Below are positions 57,634 to 64,000 of a stretch of 64,000 nt of DNA, one piece after another (the first letter of the stretch is position 1; each line of letters begins with the position of its first letter). The translations under genes were made by a program, and so were the position numbers. Source of the DNA: Nocardioides malaquae (GTDB lineage Bacteria; Actinomycetota; Actinomycetes; Propionibacteriales; Nocardioidaceae); the NCBI RefSeq assembly GCF_015070385.1, contig NZ_JADCSA010000007.1, forward strand, positions 124,001-188,000. The letters are read 5' to 3'. The notes below the pieces were generated by a model. The model searched no databases. It saw only the letters and a list, made by a program, of their open reading frames with translations, and was not told where the DNA came from.

Positions 57634-58197
57634 TCAGTCGACCGCCGCGAGCGCCGCCAGCACCTGCTGCTTCGTCGGCGCCCCGGCCGCGCGGGTCACC
57701 TCACGTCCGGTGGCATCGAGCACCAGCGTGGTGGGCGTACGCATCACTCCCACGCGGCGCACCAGCTCCAGGTGCGACTCGGCGTCGACCTCGACATGCA
57801 CGACACCGGGCACCTCCTCGGCGACCTCCGCCAGCGTCCGGCGCGTCACCCGGCACGGGGCGCAGAAGGCGCTCGAGAACTGCAGCAGCGTGGCCCGCTC
57901 GCCCAGCGCCTCGGCCCACTCGGTGCCGGCCACGACCGAACCGGTCCCGGCCTCCCCCTGCGGCGTCATGCGCTCGGTGTCACCGGACGCATCCTCCGTA
58001 TGACGCCCCGGGGCGTGGCCCTCGGACGTCATGCGCCCAGTGTCACCCGACGCACCGTCCGTATGACGCCGCGGGGCGCCGTCGGCACCGCGGACGGCGT
58101 GCGTGCCCCGGAACCGTCCGTCCGTCGCTGCCCGCCACACCCCGAAGACCACGGCCGCGACGACGGCCGCGAGGAGAATCCATTGCCCGGTCGTCAT
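57634..58197 (-). CDS. Membrane-anchored thioredoxin-like protein with a 21-residue tandem repeat
   Basis: 187 aa. Residues 4-23 are a membrane anchor. Residues about 90-187 are a thioredoxin fold: LLQFSSAFCAPCRVTRRTL (active site CAPC) and VGVMRTPTTLVLD (cis-Pro). Between them a hydrophilic spacer holds two copies of a 21-residue unit (APRRHTDGASGDTGRMTSEGH and its neighbour), encoded by a 63-bp tandem repeat with its second unit beginning near 58027. Corresponds in position to thiX near the mycobacterial cysA2 block. It may reduce or carry sulfur for the rhodanese operon. Confidence 0.85.
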   Translation of the reverse strand: MTTGQWILLAAVVAAVVFGVWRAATDGRFRGTHAVRGADGAPRRHTDGASGDTGRMTSEGHAPGRHTEDASGDTERMTPQGEAGTGSVVAGTEWAEALGERATLLQFSSAFCAPCRVTRRTLAEVAEEVPGVVHVEVDAESHLELVRRVGVMRTPTTLVLDATGREVTRAAGAPTKQQVLAALAAVD

Positions 58198-58435
58198 CTG
58201 CCCATCCTGCGAACGGAAGCATCCGCAGGCAAATCACGAGGTCACTCACGTCATTCCCACATTTTTCCGCATAACGCCACACCCAAAAAAGGGGAACTCT
58301 ACTGTTGATCACGTACAAGCTACCCGGCCTCAGGGGGCTTGACCGGGCGCCGAAGCCCGACCGTCGGGGGTCATCCACTGCGTTGTGCAGCGGCCGAAGT
58401 CCCGGCATTCCTCCCTCATCAACTCAGGAGCCCCC

Positions 58436-59035
58436 ATGAACAAGTCCCGCAAGATCATGGCCGCCATGGCCACCCCCGTCGCTGTCGTCGCCGCTGGCGC
58501 GATGGTCTACCAGGCCTCCTACGCCGCCTTCAGCGGTCAGACCCGCAACTCCGGCAACCAGTGGTCGACCGGCTCGGTCAAGCTGACCGACGACGACGGC
58601 GGCTCCTCGCGTTTCCAGGTCACCGCGCTCAAGCCGGGCGACAACGGCAGCGCCTGCATCAAGCTGACCGCCGACGCCAGCGTGCCGTCGACCGTCAAGG
58701 GCTACACCATCAACCCGGTCTCCAGCGGCTCCGACCTCGAGAACCGGATCAAGATGAAGGTCGAGGCGGGCACCGGCGGCACCTTCCAGAACTGCGCCGG
58801 CTTCACCCCCGTCGAGGGCGAGCCCGTCGTGCCCGAGGTCACCCTCACCACGCTGGCCACCGCCCAGAGCTGGGACTCGGCCCTCGGCGGCTGGATCGTG
58901 CCGGCCGGCGTCAGCGAGCGGACCTACCGCTTCTCGTGGCGCTTCGACACCACCGGCATGACCCAGACGCAGATCGACGCCCTGCAGGGCAAGACGACCG
59001 GACTCGACCTCCAGTGGGAGATGCGCAACAACTGA
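58436..59035 (+). CDS. TasA/CalY-like secreted protein
   Basis: 199 aa from ATG 58436, AGGAG upstream. Signal: basic start, hydrophobic helix (residues 8-28) and the site YAAFSGQTRNSGN, the form cut by ER-type signal peptidases such as SipW. The mature part is beta-rich (GSVKLTDDDGG, ALKPGDNGSACIKLTADA, LDLQWEMRNN) like the TasA/camelysin family, which makes matrix fibres in Bacillus. Two cysteines. The next gene encodes such a peptidase bearing the same AAFSG-x-TRNSGN sequence, so this is very likely its substrate. Confidence 0.78.
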   Translation: MNKSRKIMAAMATPVAVVAAGAMVYQASYAAFSGQTRNSGNQWSTGSVKLTDDDGGSSRFQVTALKPGDNGSACIKLTADASVPSTVKGYTINPVSSGSDLENRIKMKVEAGTGGTFQNCAGFTPVEGEPVVPEVTLTTLATAQSWDSALGGWIVPAGVSERTYRFSWRFDTTGMTQTQIDALQGKTTGLDLQWEMRNN

Positions 59036-59042
59036 GTCCATC

Positions 59043-59074
59043 GGGCGGCGCCCCCCAGCCGGGGGTCGCCGCCC
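59043..59074 (+). terminator. Strong hairpin between the TasA-like gene and the signal peptidase gene
   Basis: GGGCGGCG (59043-59050) pairs with CGCCGCCC (59067-59074), and after one mismatch five C-G pairs extend the stem to a 4-base loop. It begins 8 bases past the TasA-like stop. As a partial terminator or stability element it could keep substrate expression above that of the peptidase. Confidence 0.65.
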
Positions 59075-59122
59075 GCGGCCCGGCCAGGGCCACTTCCCCA
59101 CGAGACGCCCGGAAGGTGAGAG

Positions 59123-60586
59123 ATGGCCCTGCCCTCCTCCCAGACCACGCGCGAGTGGGCCGTCTTCACCGTCGTGGTCGGCTCACGCGTCTATCGCGCG
59201 ATGCTGCTGACCCTCGTCGCCATCGCGGCCGCCCCGATGCTGCTCGGCTGGCACCCCTACGTCATCAAGTCCGGCTCCATGGAGCCCTCGATCGCCGTCG
59301 GCGACGTGGCCCTTGGCCGGCCCTTCGCCGCCGACGAGAAGATCGCCGTCGGCCGCGTCTACATGTTCGACGACCCGAGCGTGGCCGAGGAGCGGATCCT
59401 CGTGCACCGTGTCGTCGAGCTGCGCGACGACCACACCTACACCACGGCCGGCGACGCCAACGGCGCCACCGACGTCACCCCGATCACCCCCGACGACGTC
59501 GAGGCGCGCGCCATCCTGCTCGTGCCTTACGTCGGGCTCCCGGTCACCTGGCTGCAGACGGGCCGCTGGGTGCCCCTCGGGATCTGGCTGGCGCTGACCA
59601 TGGCCGCCTTCTTGCTCGCCACCCGCAACGTCGACGGCGAGCCGCCCAAGTGGACGATGCGCCGACTCATCCTCGACGGCCTGCGCCGCGACACCGCGGC
59701 CCCGGGTGACGGTGGGACGACGACGGAGGGTCGCGAGGGCGTCCTCGTGCGGGGTGGTCGCTCGCTCGCCGGCCTGGTCGCCGTCTGCCTCGTCGCGACG
59801 ACGGCCTTCGGCACGGCCAACGCCGCCTTCAGCGGGACCACCCGCAACTCCGGCAACACCTTCACCGCCACCAGCGCCCTGCTGCCCTACGTCGCCGCCG
59901 TGCTCGCCGACAGTCCGCGCGGCTTCTGGCTGCTCGACGAGACCTCCGGCACGACCGTGCGCGACTACTCGCAGACCTACCCCAACGGGCCGACCTCCCC
60001 GTCCTTCCAGTGGGGCGCGCCGGGGGCGCTGCCGCGCAACCCCGGCACAGCGATGAGCTTCTCGGGCGGGCGTGCGATCCTCAACAACTCCGCGATCGGG
60101 GTGCCCAACGCCTACTCCTACGAGCTGTGGTTCCGCACCACCTCGACGAGCGGCGGCTACCTCATCGGCTTCGAGAACAGCACCGGCGCCAACTCCGGCG
60201 TCGCCGACCGGACGCTGCTGATGACCGAATCAGGGCAGCTGATCGTCGGCGAGTGGCTCGGTCTCTCCCGCGGCACGGTCACCACGCCGCGCTCCTACAA
60301 CGACGGCCAGTGGCACCAGGTCGTCGTCACCGCGGCGGCGCGCTCCTCCTTCCGGCAGGCGGTGACGATCTACGTCGACGGCCAGCAGGTCGCCTCCGGG
60401 TCGGCAACCGCGGGCGGCACGCTGCTGATCAGCTCCGGCCACTGGCGCATCGGCGAGGGCAACGTCGACACCAACCTCTTCGGCACCGGCACCAACGTTG
60501 CCTTCCGCGGTGACCTCGACGCGGTGTCGATCTACGACCGCGTGCTCAGCGCGGCGCGGGTCCGGGCCCACTGGGACGCCCGCTGA
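59123..60586 (+). CDS. ER-type signal peptidase I fused to a signal-like segment and LamG domain
   Basis: 487 aa. Residues 20-200: S26B/SipW-type signal peptidase with nucleophile Ser52 in SGSMEPSI, His95 in LVHRVVEL in place of the bacterial Lys, Asp111 in GDANGATD, and membrane helices near 27-42 and 150-172. Residues about 212-248 form a second hydrophobic segment ending NAAFSGTTRNSGN, almost the same as the cleavage region of the TasA-like protein next door (32 of 36 bases agree). Residues about 262-487 are a LamG/concanavalin-like domain (GFWLLDETSGTTVRDYS, SYELWFRTTST, GDLDAVSIYDRVLS). It appears to be a peptidase carrying its own substrate, perhaps releasing the LamG part to the cell surface. 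Confidence 0.85.
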   Translation: MALPSSQTTREWAVFTVVVGSRVYRAMLLTLVAIAAAPMLLGWHPYVIKSGSMEPSIAVGDVALGRPFAADEKIAVGRVYMFDDPSVAEERILVHRVVELRDDHTYTTAGDANGATDVTPITPDDVEARAILLVPYVGLPVTWLQTGRWVPLGIWLALTMAAFLLATRNVDGEPPKWTMRRLILDGLRRDTAAPGDGGTTTEGREGVLVRGGRSLAGLVAVCLVATTAFGTANAAFSGTTRNSGNTFTATSALLPYVAAVLADSPRGFWLLDETSGTTVRDYSQTYPNGPTSPSFQWGAPGALPRNPGTAMSFSGGRAILNNSAIGVPNAYSYELWFRTTSTSGGYLIGFENSTGANSGVADRTLLMTESGQLIVGEWLGLSRGTVTTPRSYNDGQWHQVVVTAAARSSFRQAVTIYVDGQQVASGSATAGGTLLISSGHWRIGEGNVDTNLFGTGTNVAFRGDLDAVSIYDRVLSAARVRAHWDAR

Positions 60587-60618
60587 CCCTCCCACCTCTC
60601 ACGGACCAGGGGCACGGA

Positions 60619-60933
60619 TCAGCCGCCGGCGAAGGGCGGCAGAAACTCCACGTGGGCGCCGACGGGCACCATCACCGAGCCCGGGTCGCGGCGCCCGACG
60701 GGCTGGTCGTCGACCAGCACCGAGCAGACCGCGAGCACCCGGGCGAGCTGCTCGCTGTCGGGGTGCAGCGCGAGGGCGTGCTCCCTGGCCCGGGCCACCG
60801 TGACCGGCCCCTGGACGGCGACGACGTCCCTCTCCACGCCTGCCGCGGCCCGTGCGCCGGCCCAGTATCGGAGCGTGATCTCGCCGACACCGGCGTCCCA
60901 ACTTGTCGACGACTGCCCACGCGAGGTCTCCAT
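60619..60933 (-). CDS. MoaD/ThiS-family sulfur carrier-like protein
   Basis: 104 aa from ATG 60933. EITLRYWAGARAAAGVERD and VEFLPPFAGG are ubiquitin-like sulfur-carrier segments, with the C-terminal Gly-Gly that is activated and thiocarboxylated. No moeB/thiF-type activating gene is in the window. Divergent from glnR, a pairing seen in other actinobacteria. It may supply sulfur to molybdopterin or another product. Confidence 0.82.
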   Translation of the reverse strand: METSRGQSSTSWDAGVGEITLRYWAGARAAAGVERDVVAVQGPVTVARAREHALALHPDSEQLARVLAVCSVLVDDQPVGRRDPGSVMVPVGAHVEFLPPFAGG

Positions 60934-60977
60934 GGCAGTTATTCTCACCCACACCGCAAGAGTGAGGAGGCAGCCCC

Positions 60978-61694
60978 ATGAGTGCCCTGCTGCTGCTCAC
61001 CAGCGCCCTGCAGCCGTCGGCCGAGGTGTTGCCCGGTCTCGCGCTGCTCGGCCACCAGGTCAAGATCCTGCCCGCCGAGGGCAGCGCGCTGCTCGAGGCG
61101 CCGGACGCCGACCTGCTGCTCGTCGACGGTCGCCAGGACCTGGCCCATGCCCGTGACCTGTGCCGGCTGATCCGCACCACCGGCGCCGACGTGCCGGTGC
61201 TGCTCATCGCCACCGAGGGCGGCCTCGCCGTCGTCGCGCACGACTGGGGCATGGACGACGTCGTGCTGCACACCTGTGGCCCGGCCGAGCTGGAGGCCCG
61301 GATCCGGCTCGCGATCGGGCGCCTCTCCGCCGCCAAGGAGGCCGCGGACCCAGACGCCCACGTCATCCGCAGCGGCGAGGTGATGGTCGACGACGCGACC
61401 TACACCGCCCGCCTGGGAGGTCGAGCGCTCGACCTCACCTTCAAGGAGTTCGAGCTCCTGAAGTTCCTGGCCCAACACCCCGGACGCGTCTTCAGCCGCC
61501 AACAGCTGCTGCAGGAGGTCTGGGGTTACGACTATTTCGGGGGTACGCGCACGGTCGACGTGCACGTGAGGCGCCTGCGGGCCAAGCTCGGCCCCGAGCA
61601 CGAGACCCTGATCGGCACCGTACGCAACGTCGGCTACCGCTTCGTGCTCCAGAAGGAGCGCGAGGAGGAGTCGGAGCCCGCGGCGTCGTCCTGA
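60978..61694 (+). CDS. glnR: GlnR-type OmpR-family transcriptional regulator
   Basis: 238 aa, ribosome site GAGGAGG at 60964-60970. The receiver-like domain (1-115) lacks the usual phosphorylation pocket set but keeps [10 protein letters not shown]. The winged-helix output domain (about 125-230) is typical: [55 protein letters not shown]. GlnR controls nitrogen uptake and assimilation in actinobacteria; the neighbour mshD is as in Rv0818-Rv0819. CTCAC/GTGAG arms (60944-60948 and 60962-60966) overlap the ribosome site. Confidence 0.87.
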   Translation: MSALLLLTSALQPSAEVLPGLALLGHQVKILPAEGSALLEAPDADLLLVDGRQDLAHARDLCRLIRTTGADVPVLLIATEGGLAVVAHDWGMDDVVLHTCGPAELEARIRLAIGRLSAAKEAADPDAHVIRSGEVMVDDATYTARLGGRALDLTFKEFELLKFLAQHPGRVFSRQQLLQEVWGYDYFGGTRTVDVHVRRLRAKLGPEHETLIGTVRNVGYRFVLQKEREEESEPAASS

Positions 61695-61752
61695 CGGACA
61701 CGACGCCACGCCCACCCCACGAGTCACTCGGGTGCGCCCACGCCCCGGGCCC

Positions 61753-61758
61753 TAGGCT
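61753..61758 (+). promoter_or_regulatory. -10 element of mshD (leaderless)
   Basis: TAGGCT ends 6 bases before the mshD ATG (61765), so the transcript would begin at or near the start codon. No ribosome site precedes the ATG. Confidence 0.45.
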
Positions 61759-61764
61759 CCTCCC

Positions 61765-62592
61765 ATGCCCACCATCGAGGCCATCGCCGACCGCGCCGCG
61801 GAGGTTGACGGCGCGCACCCGCTGGACGAGGCCACGACGATGGCGCTGCGCACCGGCCAACTCACCGCAGTGCGCCGCGACGCCGCCTTCTACCTGGTCC
61901 GCGGCAACGAGCTCACCCTCGTCGTCGACCCGCCGGCGCGCCGTCACGGGCTCGGCACGGCCCTGCTCAGCCAGGCCGTCGAGGCGCACCCCCACCTCGC
62001 CAGCGCCTGGAGTCACGGCAACCACCCGGGGGCCGCAGCCCTGGCCGCCTCCGCGGGCTGGGAGCGTACGCGCGACCTGTGGGTGATGCGCCGACCGCTG
62101 GGCGGCGACGCCGACCCGCTGCCCGAGCTCGTGGTGCCCGAGGGCGTCGAGCTGCACCCCTTCGGCCACCGCAGCGGCGACTCCTACGAGGTGCTGCGGG
62201 TCAACCACCACGCCTTCGCCGACCACCCCGAGCAGGGCGCCATGGACCTGGTCGACATGGCCCGACGCATGGCCGAGCCGTGGTTCGACCCGGCCGGGCT
62301 GATCCTCGCGGCCCCCGCCGACGGGCTCGGCACCCTCGGCTTCCACTGGACCAAGAAGCACTCCGACACCCTCGGCGAGGTCTACGTCGTGGGCGTCGCC
62401 CCCGAGGCCCAGGGCAAGGGGATCGGCAAGCTCGTCACCCTCGCCGGGCTGCACCACCTCGCCGACAGCGGCTGCACCGAGGTGATGCTCTACGTCGAGG
62501 CCGACAACGAGGCGGCGGTCAAGACCTACTCCGGACTCGGGTTCACCCACGCCGACGCCGACACCCACGTGATGTACACGCGGAAGGGCTGA
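61765..62592 (+). CDS. mshD: Mycothiol synthase
   Basis: 275 aa, two GNAT domains. It acetylates Cys-GlcN-Ins, the last step to mycothiol, the main low-molecular thiol of actinobacteria. VDPPARRHGLGTALLSQAV is the degenerate N-terminal acetyl-CoA site; GEVYVVGVAPEAQGKGIGKLVTLAGLHHL the active one. FADHPEQGAMDL and MAEPWFDPAGLILAA are MshD hallmarks. The gene fixes the organism as an actinomycete. Confidence 0.95.
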   Translation: MPTIEAIADRAAEVDGAHPLDEATTMALRTGQLTAVRRDAAFYLVRGNELTLVVDPPARRHGLGTALLSQAVEAHPHLASAWSHGNHPGAAALAASAGWERTRDLWVMRRPLGGDADPLPELVVPEGVELHPFGHRSGDSYEVLRVNHHAFADHPEQGAMDLVDMARRMAEPWFDPAGLILAAPADGLGTLGFHWTKKHSDTLGEVYVVGVAPEAQGKGIGKLVTLAGLHHLADSGCTEVMLYVEADNEAAVKTYSGLGFTHADADTHVMYTRKG

Positions 62593-62614
62593 GCCAAGGC
62601 ACTGGCCCCAGGGC

Positions 62615-63601
62615 TCAACGCAGCTTCGGGCGGACGTGCAGCCCCACCTCGGGGTCGACCACGACCTCCTGCGACGCGGCGATGGTGTCGACCCGCAGCT
62701 CGGCGTCGACCGGCACGTTGCGCTTGAGCAGCGCCAGCGCGATCGGCCCCAGCTCGTGGTGGCGCGCCGACGACCCGACGAACCCGACGGCCTTCTCCCC
62801 CAGCAGCACCTCGGCGCCCACGGTGGGCAAGCGGTTCTCCGAGCCGTCGAGGTGCAGCATCGTCAGACGCCGCGGTGGACGACCCAGCGTGTGCACCCGC
62901 GCCACCGTCTCCTGCCCGCGGTAGCAGCCCTTCTCCAGGTGGACCGCCGGCCCGATCCAGCCCATCTCGTTGGGGATCGTGCGGTGGTCGGTGTCGACCC
63001 CCAGCCGCGGTTCGCCGCGCGCGATCCGCAGGGCGTCGTACGCCATCAGGCCGGCCGCCGGCCCGGCCGCCGCGGCGTAGGCCTCGAGGCGGTCGCGGGG
63101 CACGAGGTCGTAGGTGCCGTCCTCCTCCTCGCTGGCGCCGGGGCGCCAGCAGACCGCCAGGTCGTCGACGAGGGTGACCTCGACGCGGGTCATGAAACGC
63201 ATCCGGTCCAGCCACTGCGCGAGGTCGGCGCCCCGGCCGGGCTCGGTGTGCGCGGTGAAGGACTCGCCGTCGTCGACGCCGACGAAGTGGTGCTCGACAT
63301 GGCCCTGCGGAGAGAGGATCAGCGCCTGGGTCCAGACCTTCGGCGCCAGACCCTCGAAGTACTGACTGGTGAGGGAGTGCAGCCACGTCAGCCGCTCGGG
63401 TCCGCTGATGCGCACCACGTCGCGGTGGGAGAGGTCGACAAAGCCGTCACCGGAGACCAGGCGGCGCTGCTCCACGTTGAAGGAGCCGTAGTGGGCGGCG
63501 ACTGCCGCGTCGACACCGTCGGCGGCGACCGCGCCGGGCAGGTCGAGGAAGGGGCTGCGCCTCTGCGGGGTGTCCGGAGTGGCGGGTGTGGGGTTCGTCA
63601 T
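62615..63601 (-). CDS. ygfZ: YgfZ/GcvT-like folate-binding protein
   Basis: 328 aa from ATG 63601. VDLSHRDVVRISGPERLTWLHSLTSQ is the start of the GcvT-like fold and LEKGCYRGQETVARVHTLGRPPR contains the diagnostic KGCYxGQE motif with its cysteine. YgfZ proteins help repair or assemble certain Fe-S clusters in a folate-dependent way. It begins 1 bp after the fur-family gene ends; the two form an operon, linking metal sensing to Fe-S upkeep. Confidence 0.92.
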   Translation of the reverse strand: MTNPTPATPDTPQRRSPFLDLPGAVAADGVDAAVAAHYGSFNVEQRRLVSGDGFVDLSHRDVVRISGPERLTWLHSLTSQYFEGLAPKVWTQALILSPQGHVEHHFVGVDDGESFTAHTEPGRGADLAQWLDRMRFMTRVEVTLVDDLAVCWRPGASEEEDGTYDLVPRDRLEAYAAAAGPAAGLMAYDALRIARGEPRLGVDTDHRTIPNEMGWIGPAVHLEKGCYRGQETVARVHTLGRPPRRLTMLHLDGSENRLPTVGAEVLLGEKAVGFVGSSARHHELGPIALALLKRNVPVDAELRVDTIAASQEVVVDPEVGLHVRPKLR

Positions 63602-63602
63602 T

Positions 63603-64000
63603 TCAGTGCTCCTGGGTGGGGTGACCAGCCTCGTGGGCACGGCCGGCCCTGTCGGCATGATCGGGACGCTCGGGATCGTCGGCGCCGCAGTCTTCGCACC
63701 GACCGAAGATGGCCACGTGGGCCACGTCGGCGACGAAGCCGTAGCCCTGACGCAGGTGGGCCGCGAAGTCGTCGGCCTGCGCCGCCGGGACCGCGACCTC
63801 ACGCCGGCAGGCGCGACAGATCAGGTGGAAGTGCTCCTCGCCGCGGGCCGAGTGGTAGGTCGGTGCCCGGTCGGTCAGGTGGGTGTGGCGCACCAGGCCG
63901 AGCTCCTCGAGCACCTCGAGGTTGCGGTAGACCGTCGAGGTGTTCACCGCCCCCGCCAGGTGGTCGCGCACCTGCTCCGGGGTGGCGTGGCCGAGCTCCT
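63603..64000 (-). CDS. Fur-family metalloregulator (N-terminus beyond window)
   Basis: The frame is open through position 64000, so the start lies outside; 131 codons are visible. Winged helix: TPEQVRDHLAGAVNTSTVYRNLEVLEELGLVRH. Dimer/metal domain: YHSARGEEHFHLICRAC and FGRCEDCG, the two Cys-x2-Cys pairs of the structural zinc site, with HFH sensor ligands. The tail is His-rich. Whether it senses iron, zinc or peroxide cannot be told from this part. Confidence 0.9.
   Translation of the reverse strand, partial: ELGHATPEQVRDHLAGAVNTSTVYRNLEVLEELGLVRHTHLTDRAPTYHSARGEEHFHLICRACRREVAVPAAQADDFAAHLRQGYGFVADVAHVAIFGRCEDCGADDPERPDHADRAGRAHEAGHPTQEH

Overview
The window is GC-rich actinobacterial DNA. 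Support comes from many GTG starts, leaderless-looking genes, a mycothiol synthase gene (mshD), a GlnR-type regulator, a heparin-binding-haemagglutinin-like gene next to its usual XRE-regulator and DUF2516 partners, and a DUF1416/rhodanese/DUF4395/thioredoxin sulfur block laid out as in Mycobacterium and relatives. A Nocardioides-like member of the Propionibacteriales is my best guess, by inference only. I saw no tRNA, rRNA, CRISPR array, insertion sequence or phage gene.

Layout. 1-10.3 kb: GDP-mannose 4,6-dehydratase paralogues, an ECF sigma/membrane-protein pair, dTDP-L-rhamnose synthesis (rmlA, rmlB and a fused rmlC-rmlD) with a DUF4012 protein, a cupin, and a membrane-bound CapD/WbpM-type sugar dehydratase. 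10.4-13.6 kb: the HTH/HbhA/DUF2516 locus with a glycosyltransferase gene inside it. 13.7-20.2 kb: sulfate activation, with an unusual APS-kinase/LMW-phosphatase fusion, a TauE/SafE exporter, an FUSC-like membrane protein, cysD and cysN. 20.4-44.8 kb: a large surface-glycan locus. It starts with a visibly less GC-rich stretch (acyltransferase, polymerase-like, flippase-like and pyruvyl-transferase genes). A nine-gene leftward operon follows, coding for UDP-N-acetyl-L-fucosamine synthesis (capE, capF, capG), an initiating phosphoglycosyl transferase, an aminotransferase, a GNAT and three glycosyltransferases. A rightward operon codes for a UDP-glucose dehydrogenase and wbpD-wbpE-wbpB-wbpA (UDP-2,3-diacetamido-glucuronate synthesis), a glycosyltransferase and a polymerase/ligase. 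A second flippase and another glycosyltransferase end the locus. 45-51 kb: a surface-protein region with two VanZ-family genes, three Tat-exported proteins sharing one signal type, a repetitive secreted protein and a DUF1023 hydrolase/WXG100-like pair. 51-57.6 kb: methionine and sulfur metabolism (metX, metY, rhodanese, DUF1416, DUF4395) with a sensor kinase between metX and metY. 57.6-60.6 kb: a thioredoxin-like protein, then a TasA-like small secreted protein and an ER-type signal peptidase fused to a substrate-like LamG domain. 60.6-64 kb: MoaD/ThiS-like protein, GlnR, MshD, YgfZ and a Fur-family regulator that runs off the end.

How it fits together. Most of the window builds the cell surface: activated sugars, a lipid-linked glycan with flippase and polymerase, and exported proteins. 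The rest feeds sulfur metabolism (sulfate activation, homocysteine synthesis, sulfane-sulfur handling). The features most likely to be new are the signal-peptidase/LamG fusion with its TasA-like neighbour, the APS-kinase/LMW-PTP fusion, and the duplicated VanZ/Tat-protein module.
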